Positions 15,567 through 24,440 of a DNA stretch of 29,013 nucleotides are shown here, piece after piece. This DNA is from an uncultured Clostridia bacterium (GTDB lineage Bacteria; Bacillota; Clostridia; Lachnospirales; CAMVHY01), in assembly GCA_946415665.1 (NCBI GenBank), contig CAMKTI010000006.1:1-29013 (forward strand). The letters run 5' to 3'. The notes beneath the pieces are model-generated. The model did no database searches. It was not told where the DNA came from and worked only from the letters and a program-made list of their open reading frames with translations. Numbering within the stretch: position 1 is the first letter of the stretch; each line of letters begins with the position of its first letter. Both the position numbers and the translations under genes were made by a program.

Positions 15567-16265
15567 CTAAATCGATTTCAAATAATTAATTTCTTTTTGT
15601 GATAGAAAACGATATGTTCCAGATTTTATATTTAATTTTAAATTTCCAATCGCAATTCTTTTTAAAGCAATCACCGGATGATTTATTTTTTCACACATTT
15701 TTCTTATCTGTCTTTTTCTACCTTCATGAATTTTTATTTTCGCTAAACAAAAATTATTTTCTTGCCTAATAATTTTTATTTCTGCCGGCGCAGTTTTTTT
15801 ATTTTCTATTATTAAGCCATTACAAAATTTTTTTATCTCATGACTTTTTAATTCGCCTGTTAACTTCGCAAGATAAATTTTATTTATATTATGTTTCGGA
15901 TGAGTTAATTTATATGTTAAATCTCCATCATTTGTTAATAATAAAAGTCCTGACGTATTTAAATCTAATCTTCCAATCGGAAAAATTTTTTGTGGCAAAT
16001 TAATTAAATCCAAAACTGTTTTTCGATTTAATTCATCACGAACGGTTGTAACATATCCAACCGGTTTGTTTAGCATTATATAAACATAATTCTCAACTGT
16101 GATTTTTTTAGTTTTATAAAGAATAATATCGTGCTCCGGATTTATTTTTGTTCCAAATTCATAAATGATTTTACCGTTAACTTTTATTAGACCGGATTTT
16201 ATTATTTCCTCAGATTTTCGTCGTGAAGCAACTCCTGCCATAGATAAAAATTTTTGCAAACGCAT
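15567..16265 (-). CDS. rluB: 23S rRNA pseudouridine synthase, RluB/RsuA family
   Basis: The 232-residue enzyme has an N-terminal S4 RNA-binding domain (MRLQKFLSMAGVASRRKSEE, 1-60). The catalytic domain has the family motif GRLDLNTSGLLLLTNDGDL with nucleophile Asp101, the KPVGYVTT strand, and the late block HEGRKRQIRKMCE. RluB-type enzymes convert a uridine in domain V of 23S rRNA (position 2605 in E. coli) to pseudouridine during ribosome assembly. AGGAGA lies 8 bases before the ATG. Choosing between RluB and its close relatives RsuA and RluE/F rests on length and the typical Firmicute copy, so the exact target base is less certain than the activity. Confidence 0.9.
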   Translation of the reverse strand: MRLQKFLSMAGVASRRKSEEIIKSGLIKVNGKIIYEFGTKINPEHDIILYKTKKITVENYVYIMLNKPVGYVTTVRDELNRKTVLDLINLPQKIFPIGRLDLNTSGLLLLTNDGDLTYKLTHPKHNINKIYLAKLTGELKSHEIKKFCNGLIIENKKTAPAEIKIIRQENNFCLAKIKIHEGRKRQIRKMCEKINHPVIALKRIAIGNLKLNIKSGTYRFLSQKEINYLKSI

Positions 16266-16352
16266 TTTATTTTTCTCCTACATATAATTTTTGTTTTGTT
16301 ATTTTAAAAATATTTTATCAGATACTTCGAGTTTATTTTGAAAAACATAACT

Positions 16353-16361
16353 TGATATAAT
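16353..16361 (+). promoter_or_regulatory. Extended -10 promoter of RNase Y
   Basis: TGATATAAT (16353-16361) is a perfect extended -10 element. The matching -35 (TTATTT, 17 bases upstream) is poor, as expected for this promoter type. It lies about 80 bases before the start. Confidence 0.5.
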
Positions 16362-16441
16362 GGTTAGTCGTTACGATTTACTTTTTTAATTTTAAATCGT
16401 GATTTTAAAATAATTTAATAGGTTGTGAGGTGAAGAAATAT

Positions 16442-18076
16442 TTGGGGATCAAATTATTTTTTTTTGGTTTAATAATTTTTTTTATTGCCTTTTTGTTGGG
16501 CATTTTGTTTAGAAAAAACATAGGAGAAAAAAAAATAAAATCGGCCGAAATGAAGGCAGATGAAATAATAAAAGCGGCTGAAAATAAATTAGCGGATGCA
16601 AAAAATAAATTAGATGATGCAAATAAAAGATTAATTGAAATTGAGAATATTTATGATACAAAGATATCTGACGCGAATAAAAAAGCTTTGGAAATAGAAC
16701 GCGAAGCAATTTTAAATGCGAAAGAAAAAATTTTAAAAATGCAAAGCGAAGCGGAAGCTGAAATAAGTAAACGCCAATCAGAATTAAGACAACGAGAAAA
16801 TTTAGTATTACAACGAGAAAATATGTTTGAACAAAAACGCGATATACTCTCACAACGTGAAAACGAAGTAGAACGACAGTTTGAATATGTGGAAGCACAA
16901 AAATTGAATTTGGAAATAATGGTAAATCAAAAAAAATCAGAGCTTGAAAAAATTGCGCAATTAAGTTATTCGGAAGCAAAAGAAATTATTTTGGCGGATG
17001 TAAAAAAAGAAGTTGCTATTGATTGCGGAAAAATTATTAAAGAAGCACAAGTTGTAGCAAAATCTGAAGCAGATAAAAAAGTAAAAAATATATTAATAAT
17101 GGCGATACAAAAATGTAATATAGATTATGTTATTGAATCGACTGTGTCTGTTGTTGAACTACCAAGTGATGATATGAAAGGGAAAATAATCGGGCGGGAA
17201 GGCAGAAATATAAGACTTTTAGAAAATTTAACAGGTGTTGATTTAATTATTGACGATACACCCGAAGTAATAGTTTTATCTTCTTTTGAGCCAATAAGAC
17301 GCGAGATTGCTAAAATAATGCTTGAAAAATTGGTTTCCGATGGAAGAATTCATCCCGCTCGCATCGAAGAAGTTTTTGAAAAAGCTAAACAAGAAATAGA
17401 AAATAAAATTTTTGAAGAAGGGGAAACTGCAGTTTATGAACTTGGGATTCAAAATTTAAATATTAATTTGATAAAATTATTAGGTAAAATGAAATATCGT
17501 ACGAGTTATGGACAAAACGCATTAAAACATTCAATCGAAGTAGCAAATTTGTGCGGAATAATTGCGGGCGAATTAGGTCTAGATATTTTATTGGCGAAAC
17601 GAGCGGGATTATTGCATGATATTGGAAAAGCAGTTGATCACGAAATTGATGGATCTCATATTGCGATCGGAGTTTCTCTTGCAAAAAAATATAATGAGCC
17701 AGAAATAATAATTAATGCAATCGAAGCGCATCATGGAGATATTGAGCCAACGAGCGGAATTGCGGTGATAGTACAAATTGCGGATGCTATTTCGGCAGCA
17801 AGACCCGGAGCCAGACGAGAAACTCTCGAAGCGTATATTAAACGCCTTGAGCATCTAGAAAAAATTGCTTGCTCATTTGATGGAGTTGAAAAATCTTTTG
17901 CGATTCATGCTGGACGTGAGTTGCGAATAATAGTTATACCTGACAAAATAAATGATAATATTCTGCCATTGCTTGCAAAAGATATCGCGAAAAAAATAGA
18001 AAGTGAACTTGAATATCCTGGACAAATAAAGGTTACAATTATTCGTGAAACACGTGCGATTTCTTATGCAACTTAA
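16442..18076 (+). CDS. rny: Ribonuclease Y
   Basis: The 544-residue protein has an N-terminal membrane helix (about 5-23) and a long charged coiled coil (about 30-200, SEAEAEISKRQSELRQREN). A KH RNA-binding domain with IIGREGRNIR follows, then an HD phosphohydrolase domain with HSIEVANLCG, the catalytic GLLHDIGKA and IEAHHGD. RNase Y is the membrane-bound endonuclease that starts bulk mRNA turnover in Firmicutes. I favour the TTG at 16442 because GAGGTGA lies 8 bases upstream. The GTG at 16430 overlaps that site but would add only four residues. Length and order of domains are normal. It is followed by a cold-shock gene with its own promoter. Confidence 0.96.
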   Translation: MGIKLFFFGLIIFFIAFLLGILFRKNIGEKKIKSAEMKADEIIKAAENKLADAKNKLDDANKRLIEIENIYDTKISDANKKALEIEREAILNAKEKILKMQSEAEAEISKRQSELRQRENLVLQRENMFEQKRDILSQRENEVERQFEYVEAQKLNLEIMVNQKKSELEKIAQLSYSEAKEIILADVKKEVAIDCGKIIKEAQVVAKSEADKKVKNILIMAIQKCNIDYVIESTVSVVELPSDDMKGKIIGREGRNIRLLENLTGVDLIIDDTPEVIVLSSFEPIRREIAKIMLEKLVSDGRIHPARIEEVFEKAKQEIENKIFEEGETAVYELGIQNLNINLIKLLGKMKYRTSYGQNALKHSIEVANLCGIIAGELGLDILLAKRAGLLHDIGKAVDHEIDGSHIAIGVSLAKKYNEPEIIINAIEAHHGDIEPTSGIAVIVQIADAISAARPGARRETLEAYIKRLEHLEKIACSFDGVEKSFAIHAGRELRIIVIPDKINDNILPLLAKDIAKKIESELEYPGQIKVTIIRETRAISYAT

Positions 18077-18093
18077 TTTTTATAAATTTGTGC

Positions 18094-18122
18094 TTGACAC
18101 AATATTTTTTGTGTGTTACGTT
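18094..18122 (+). promoter_or_regulatory. Promoter of the cold-shock gene
   Basis: TTGACA (18094-18099) is followed after 17 bases by TACGTT (18117-18122), a weak -10. The leader of about 45 bases is U-rich. Confidence 0.5.
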
Positions 18123-18172
18123 GTACGTGCAGTATGTTGTATTGTTTTTTTGTTTGTTTTGGAGGTTTGCAA

Positions 18173-18376
18173 ATGAAACAGGGAACCGTAAAATGGTTTA
18201 ATGCGGAAAAGGGATTTGGATTTATTTCTGTTCCCAACGAAGATGATGTTTTTGTTCATTTTTCTGCTATTAACACAGAAGGTTATAAAACCTTAGAAGA
18301 AGGCCAAAAAGTTGAATTTGAAATTGTCAATGGATCAAAAGGACTTCAGGCGGCTAATGTGACTCCTTTGTCATAA
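18173..18376 (+). CDS. cspA: Cold-shock protein (CspA family)
   Basis: The 67-residue protein is a single cold-shock domain. It has the RNP1 motif KGFGFISV, the RNP2 motif VFVHFSAI, the start MKQGTVKWFNAEKGFG and the end GLQAANVTPL. It binds single-stranded RNA and DNA and prevents mRNA structure. The start is the ATG at 18173, 7 bases after a strong GGAGGT. An upstream in-frame extension lacks a ribosome binding site and would overlap the promoter. It is monocistronic and closed by a strong terminator. Confidence 0.97.
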   Translation: MKQGTVKWFNAEKGFGFISVPNEDDVFVHFSAINTEGYKTLEEGQKVEFEIVNGSKGLQAANVTPLS

Positions 18377-18405
18377 TTGAATATAAAACAATTATTTTGT
18401 TAATG

Positions 18406-18431
18406 ACCTGCGTTGTTACGCAGGTTTTTTT
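18406..18431 (+). terminator. Rho-independent terminator of the cold-shock gene
   Basis: ACCTGCG (18406-18412) pairs with CGCAGGT (18419-18425) around a 6-base loop and runs into seven Ts. Confidence 0.9.
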
Positions 18432-18501
18432 GTCGCAAAAAAATGTTTTTGATGTCGCATATATAAAATATATTTATGACTTTTATTTTTTTAATCATGA
18501 C

Positions 18502-18530
18502 TTGTTTTTTTGGCATGCATAGGTTATAAT
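18502..18530 (+). promoter_or_regulatory. Promoter of the large repeat-protein gene
   Basis: TTGTTT (18502-18507) and a perfect TATAAT (18525-18530) are separated by 17 bases, about 50 bases before the ATG at 18585. Confidence 0.65.
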
Positions 18531-18584
18531 ATTGATATGCTTTTGGTTTTACGATTGTATTTGGTTTTAGCGGAGGTGTTTAAA

Positions 18585-19346
18585 ATGGATCCTTTTAAAC
18601 GCAAATCAACTGATGGCAATCAAAAACAAAGTTCACTTGATGATAATATAGCTAAATTACAGGGACAGTCTAATGAATTGATTAATAAAAAAGGTTGGTC
18701 TGTAGATAAAGTTTTGATGTCACTACAGACGATTGAAAATTTTAAGGATTTGCAAACAGCAGTAAATAAGGAAGTTACTAAAAAATTACCGCTAGAAGAA
18801 ATTATTAAATGGGAACCGATAAAATTTTTATTTTTGACAGACAAAAATATTATGAAAATTTTGACCATAATGGCTAAATCGAATCAAAAATTAAATGACA
18901 ATCAAAACAAAATGATGTATCCGAATATAAAAAAAATATTACTTGAAAATAATAATGATGCTAATAATTTAATTAAATACATACAAAAAGAACAAATTAT
19001 GTATTTTGACAATGAATTGCTTGAACAAATTCCGATTGATAATACAAAAAAATTTACTCCGGCACAAATAGATTGTTTAAATCCAGAGCAGTTTGAAATA
19101 CTTTTAAACCGTAAAGATTGTTTTGAATATATCTGTAATGATATTGGCTTTTGTCAACTACCAGCTCATCAAGCAAGTATTATTAGTAAATTACCATATA
19201 GTAAAATTACCGAATTGAGAGAGGATGAAATCAATAGTTTATATTTAGACTCGGTAAAAATAATATTAAAACGGTCATACGACGTAAGCAAAACATTTCA
19301 AACTTCAAAGCAATTTATAATGCACTGTTTGATGATAAAAAATTAA
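18585..19346 (+). CDS. Large modular repeat protein, N-terminal fragment (frameshifted)
   Basis: The start is the ATG at 18585, 6 bases after GGAGGTG and behind a good promoter. The intact frame gives 253 residues, all helical and rich in Asn, Lys, Ile and Gln, without signal peptide or membrane span. The module resembles the next fragment: EQIMYFDNELLEQIP then KKFTPAQIDCLNPEQFEILL and NRKDCFEYI here, against EQIKYLDNYVLTNLP then KFSLQQV and LTLLKREDCSDYI there. The last codons (after about 19290) are out of frame. Restoring one A in the run at 19291-19294 gives VSKNISNFKAIYNALFDDKK, which continues in the frame of the next fragment. So this is the first quarter of a longer gene; a truncated product may still be made. 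The function is unknown. Confidence 0.7.
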   Translation: MDPFKRKSTDGNQKQSSLDDNIAKLQGQSNELINKKGWSVDKVLMSLQTIENFKDLQTAVNKEVTKKLPLEEIIKWEPIKFLFLTDKNIMKILTIMAKSNQKLNDNQNKMMYPNIKKILLENNNDANNLIKYIQKEQIMYFDNELLEQIPIDNTKKFTPAQIDCLNPEQFEILLNRKDCFEYICNDIGFCQLPAHQASIISKLPYSKITELREDEINSLYLDSVKIILKRSYDVSKTFQTSKQFIMHCLMIKN

Positions 19347-19375
19347 CAGAAGAATAAAAAGATTTACGCCAAAAT

Positions 19376-20491
19376 TTGAGGGAAACAGCTTTAACGGAGT
19401 TGCATAATTTCCAGAAAACATTACAGACCTCAGATAAATTCCAACAATTGCGCAGTTTAATTTCTCCAATTTTAAATACCGAGTTGCAAAAAATGAAAAA
19501 TCAAAATGCAACACCACGACAAATAATAGAAAACTTATATTATCTAATTTATCATATCGGTCAGGAACAGATTAAATATCTTGACAACTATGTACTAACT
19601 AATTTGCCCAAAAAATTGATTTTAAAATTTAGTTTACAACAAGTAAAAAATTTCAGTTCGGCACAATGTTTAACTCTTTTAAAAAGAGAAGATTGTAGTG
19701 ATTATATTATTAATAATTTAACTGTTAAACAAATTTACGACATGGATTTGAAAAATATTTTGGAATTACCGAGTTATACCATTAAAAAATTTGTTACTAA
19801 ACACCAAAAATCTCTTTTTGTTAATGATTTTGATGATTATTTTGACAATTTGGGTGTAGATTATGGAGATAAAAACAATCCAGAGTCAATGGCGCCACAA
19901 TATCTTGATGAATATACTGGAAAATGTCGGCAATTTCATAAATTCCATAAGAATATTATGCTATTGATTGAAAATCTTTTAGATCAAAACGATTTTATAG
20001 ATCTCATTTTACCAATGCTACGACCATATTGTCTTTCCCAATTATCAAAAAAAACGCTAAAAAAATTGATCGACAACAATAAACTTGATCTACAAAAGCA
20101 AAACATATCCATTGGTATATTAAAAAAATGGTTTGAGGAACAAATTCATCTTTACCCATCACAACGGATAGATGAGGAGTGGGTATGTGATCGATTGCAA
20201 GATTTAACAGATGAGAATTATCAACTCGCAAATAAATTAATCACGCAGATACAGAATAATAAAAAATATATTGACCAAACAGCAATTCATCCATATAAAA
20301 TAACTTACGTAAAAAAAGTAACTATATCTCAAATTCAAGATTTAAACAAAAATATTTTAATAAGCAAAGAAAATGAGCAAGATAAGGCGAAGTTAGAAAA
20401 ATTAATTAATAAACAAAGATTAATAGCGGCAGGAAAGGAAATAGCAGAAAATCTTTCAAATGATGCAATTAAATTGTTAACTACTGAATAA
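19376..20491 (+). pseudogene. Large modular repeat protein, middle fragment
   Basis: This 371-codon open stretch has no ribosome binding site at its first possible start (TTG 19376). Upstream in the same frame the coding sense continues (ISNFKAIYNALFDDKKLTEE) but meets TAA at 19355-19357. Its first half repeats the module of the N-terminal fragment. The second half contains LDQNDFIDLILPMLRPYC and helical charged sequence. It ends at TAA 20489-20491, after which the same frame stays open to 22642. Taken with its neighbours it is the middle of a single decayed gene. Separate expression of this part seems unlikely, though an internal start cannot be excluded. Confidence 0.7.
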
Positions 20492-22642
20492 ATTTCGCTG
20501 ATTATAAAATGCAAGATATTAAAATATTTCCCTGAGGATAGTGTAGATTGTTTCAGTACAGAAAAAATTTTAAAGTTAGATTTATCATCAATTGAAAATT
20601 TGGTTTCGTTGGCAATAGAGATAAAAGAAACCAAACCTCGCTATCAAAAAACAATTGATAAATTTTTTGAGACGTATATTTCCTGTTTTAGTTCAGAACA
20701 GTTAAAATCATTGTTTAAAAATGGCAGTAATCTTTTGTTGCCAAATGCAATCAAAAAAATCAAACCTGAAATATTATTTAGCGACAATGAAGATGATAAA
20801 CAAAATATTTTATGGAAAATAAATGTTATGAACTTAAACTTTTCCAAGTTTAAAGAGCCATTTTATAAAAATAATTTTTTGACTGTTGACGTATGTAAAA
20901 AATTTTCTTCAGAGCAGATCGAACAGTTATTAAAAAGCGAAAAAATTAAATATCTTAGTCCGGAATTTTTGGTTGGTTTATCTGAGGAACAGATTGGATT
21001 TTTTAATACAGAATCTTTGACTGAATATCAAATATCTATACTTATGGAACAAAATAAATTTAAATACTTGAATTCAAAAATTATTAAGAATGATAATTTA
21101 ACTGATTGTTTGAAGCGAGTTAGTTCATGTGATGCTTTTTCTCTGGAACAGCAAGCAAAATTAATTAATAGTGATAATTTCCGTAGTTTAAATGCAAATG
21201 TTTTACGGGGTTTTAATAGCGATTTAATTGTTACCAAATTTAATTCTAAAAAAACAATTGTTAAAGATATGGCGCCTGAACAAAATTTAGCGCTGATTGA
21301 TAATTTAGTTAAAAATAATAAAATAAAAGATCTAAATCCAGATGTAATAGAAACGTTTACAATAGAACAAATTAAACAACTAGGCCAACATTTCAAAGAA
21401 AACAAAAGTTTTGATTTAACTAACAAACAAATAGAAATTTTGGTGAATAATAATCAAATTTGTTATTTGGGCAATGAGTTTGTTGCATCGAAATTAACAG
21501 AAGAGCAAGTAAAAAATATTTCTAGTATTATCAAAGAAAACCAACGTATGTCTCCTTTTAGTAAGGACACATCCAAACTTAGCATTACTATCGGACAGTT
21601 TATTGCTTTAAGCAACACCGATAAATTTTGCTACATTCCAATTTCAAAATTGAATTTTTACTATGGTTTAGAGAGTCAGCTGCAAAATCTAAATTTAGAA
21701 AATGCAACAGCAGAACAAATCAATGCTTTGTTTGAGAACAATGATCCAACATTGAGCGAAAAACAAATTGAACAGATATTACAACGCAAAGAACTTTCCA
21801 AGATTAATTCCAACATAATCAAAAAAATTGGAACGAATATAACACAACAGCAATTACAAAATTTAAATTTAGAAAATATGAACAGCGAGCAATTAGAAGT
21901 TTTTTGGACCGGATGCAAAGATAATTCTAAATTAGAAAACATTGGTACAAATGATTTTTTCAAAGAAACTGAAAACGATAACAAGATAGATATTTTGGTT
22001 AGTGTAAAATCATTTCAAAAGTTTTATTTAAATAAAAAATATAGCGTACAAGCTTTAGACGAAATTATTTTGCAAGACTCCAAATCTAATTTTGCAAATG
22101 ATAAATTGTTTTTAAGGATGGTACAAAACAAACTTTCGATGTCAGAAAATCAGAACGATAATTTCAAAACAAACAATGGGAACACACAAATACAACCGCA
22201 AATGAAGAAATCATATAAGAAATTTATTAAATCACTTAGCAACGAAGAGATAAAAAGTTTTTGTTTAAACCAAGCAACCCAAAATTTTGTCGATTATTTG
22301 CCAATAAAAAAGTTGGTCAATTTAGATATAACTTATAATAATTCATCGAAATCGATTCAACAAAAATTAATAAAAGAAAAAAAAAGAATTGAATGGTGGG
22401 TAAACTTTTGGAATCATGTTCCTCTTATCGGCCGTATTTATCAAAATTCTAAGCAGTCATTGTTAAATAACATAAAGAACAAATTGCCTCCAAATATAGA
22501 GTCTTACGAATTAAACCCTTCACTTAAGAAAACACAAATAAAAATAAGCAGTGTTAAAGATACCATGAGTAAAAAAGCAAACGAATATAATAATAAAAAA
22601 ACAATATACGAAGTCGATGGTCATGAAAAACAGACGATTTAA
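20492..22642 (+). pseudogene. Large modular repeat protein, C-terminal fragment
   Basis: The frame is the same as the middle fragment and stays open for 716 codons after one TAA. The sequence directly after that stop (ILKYFPEDSVDCFSTEKILK) is coding-like and leads into the repeats. The first possible starts (TTG 20600, ATG 20828) lack a ribosome binding site. The product is a run of irregular alpha repeats of about 20-35 residues built on F/L-S/T-x-E-Q-I/L-x-x-L, for example FSSEQIEQLLKSEKIKYLSP, GLSEEQIGFF, FTIEQIKQLG, KLTEEQVKNI and TLSEKQIEQIL. It ends with a basic amphipathic region (RIEWWVNFWNHVPLIGRIYQ). It resembles an alpha-solenoid scaffold or binding surface. The stop codon lies in the middle of the terminator palindrome. 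Confidence 0.7.
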
Positions 22643-22655
22643 ATCGTCTGTTTTT
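22626..22655. terminator. Perfect bidirectional terminator palindrome holding the stop codons
   Basis: AAAAACAGACGATTT (22626-22640) and AAATCGTCTGTTTTT (22641-22655) form a perfect 15-bp palindrome with A and T flanks. The plus-strand gene's TAA (22640-22642) spans its centre, and the minus-strand gene's stop (22655-22657) touches its right edge. Confidence 0.85.
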
Positions 22656-24226
22656 TATTTTATACAAACATTTTTTACAATCAATAATTTTTGTCCTGGA
22701 TTTATTTCATTGTCTAAATCATTAATTTGTTTTAAATCATCGAGTTCTACATTATATTTTTTGGCTATTTGCCAAAGTGTATCGTTTTTTTGTGATATAT
22801 AAACAATCATGCTCGGAGAGTTTTCTAAAATTTCTTTATCCATATCATCAAAATTTATATTTGTAATAACTTTTAATTTCTCTTCTTCTTCGATCGAAGC
22901 ATTAATATCCAATAAAATTTTTAGTTCGATTTCGTTATGGCTTAATAAATTAAAATTTAAATATCCAAGTTTTATATTCATATCAGTTTCCATATCAGGT
23001 AATGCTCCTCGCATTTCAATTGTTTGTTTAAATGGCAAAATAGTATCAAAAGAATTTAACAATGCATTTTCATCTTTTGTCAGATAAAAAACATTTACAC
23101 AAATTATTCCTTCTACAATCAAATTATCGTTAATAATATGACTGTCATCGATTTTTGGGCATGCATTTATTTTTAAAATCTGTAGAATATCTGGGCATTT
23201 TTTTTCAAGCTGAATAATTTCTTTTATTTGCGTCTGCATTTTATTTTTACATACCATATTTTGAAAATTAATTACTTCGTATTTTATATCAAGCTTTTTA
23301 TTTATCAAATAAGCATCTTCTAAAATTTCAAATCCATCTTGCGTATTTAATTTTATATTTGCCCCAACATAAATTTCTATGTCAATTAATCTATTTTCGC
23401 CATCTTGATTTGCTTTTGCCTGAATATATTTATCTTGCACAAATAAATCTACGTCGCAAAACATAAAATCTCTTGCCTTTGGGACATCAAAAGAACCATT
23501 AAAATTAATTTCATGTTCAAAAACTTCGATTGGAAAATCATAATTTTCATGTGGCAAATATAAAATTTTTAAAACTAATTCACCGCTCACATTAATTTTT
23601 CCTTCCGAAATTTTTATATCCTTTTGAATAATATTTATATCCGTCTCTAAAATTTCATTTATATTTGGCTTACTCGAAATCAAATTTATCTCGTCTTTAA
23701 TAACAAAACGATCAAATCTTATATCCATTAATTTATTTACCAAATATTTTTTTTTCAACAACTGGTTTTCATTCGCATTTTTTATACTGCTTATAATTTC
23801 CTTTTGATATTCTTCTTGAACTTCCGCTGTAATATTTATTACTGCTTTAAAATTTATCTTCCTATCGTTCAACATTTTATAATCAATTTTATTTATATTC
23901 GCTTTTAAGTCGCAAAACATTTGCGGATTTATATTATCAATATTTATAAAATCATCGATTTGCGAAACATGATTTATGCTACAAATTTTATTTTCGTTTG
24001 ATTTTGCGAGATACAGGATTTGTACATTTAACTTTCCAATAAAATTTATTTTATCCTGTAAAACATTTGTCTTTTCAATAAAAATATCAGACTGTGTTTG
24101 TAAAATCGATGCCATATCAGGTTTTACATCCGGAACAATAATATCTCCCTCAAGTAAAATTTGTGTTTCCTGAAAACCAATTTTTTTATTCAAAAAAATA
24201 TTTTTCATAATCAAATCATCAGACAT
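22655..24226 (-). CDS. sipL: SipL-like spore protein (SPOCS/DUF3794 repeats plus LysM)
   Basis: The 523-residue product has repeated SPOCS (DUF3794) beta domains. The first starts with ETQILLEGDIIVPDVKPDMA; further units contain KINVSGELVLKILYL and NLIVEGIICVNVFYL. A LysM domain closes the protein at about 473-521 (YISQKNDTLWQIAKKYNVEL, NDLDNEINPGQKLLIV). This order and length match clostridial SipL, which binds SpoIVA and anchors the spore coat to the forespore outer membrane. The ATG at 24226 follows GGAGTGG; the upstream in-frame Met is not preceded by a ribosome binding site. It is convergent with the repeat-protein gene. Other SPOCS/LysM proteins exist in Clostridia, so the name is likely but not certain. 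Confidence 0.82.
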   Translation of the reverse strand: MSDDLIMKNIFLNKKIGFQETQILLEGDIIVPDVKPDMASILQTQSDIFIEKTNVLQDKINFIGKLNVQILYLAKSNENKICSINHVSQIDDFINIDNINPQMFCDLKANINKIDYKMLNDRKINFKAVINITAEVQEEYQKEIISSIKNANENQLLKKKYLVNKLMDIRFDRFVIKDEINLISSKPNINEILETDINIIQKDIKISEGKINVSGELVLKILYLPHENYDFPIEVFEHEINFNGSFDVPKARDFMFCDVDLFVQDKYIQAKANQDGENRLIDIEIYVGANIKLNTQDGFEILEDAYLINKKLDIKYEVINFQNMVCKNKMQTQIKEIIQLEKKCPDILQILKINACPKIDDSHIINDNLIVEGIICVNVFYLTKDENALLNSFDTILPFKQTIEMRGALPDMETDMNIKLGYLNFNLLSHNEIELKILLDINASIEEEEKLKVITNINFDDMDKEILENSPSMIVYISQKNDTLWQIAKKYNVELDDLKQINDLDNEINPGQKLLIVKNVCIK

Positions 24227-24366
24227 ATTTTCCACTCCAAATTTTAATTTATAAAACAAATTTATTCAGCGCAAAAAAAAATATGTCACTTAAATCAAAA
24301 TAAAAACTCTAAAAAAATTTTTTATATATCAACCTAAAACACGTAATTAAAAAAATATATACACAC

Positions 24367-24407
24367 AAAAAAATCTCCGAGATAAAAATCAAATTACCTC
24401 CGAGATT
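24367..24407 (-). terminator. Terminator of the GHL10-type gene
   Basis: On the minus strand AATCTC pairs with GAGATT (24407-24402 with 24377-24372). An inner GAG/CTC extends the stem across one G-G mismatch, and a run of Ts follows. The loop is 16 bases, so it is weaker than the others here. Confidence 0.6.
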
Positions 24408-24440
24408 AATTTTTTAATATTAAATTTCTACTACCAAAAA

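Noticed and set aside
18585..22642. Reassigned TAA codon or programmed readthrough as an explanation for the in-frame stops
   Set aside because: TAA, TGA and TAG all end well-conserved genes at expected lengths in this window (RNase Y, Spo0A, OGG), and a frameshift is also present, so decay is simpler.
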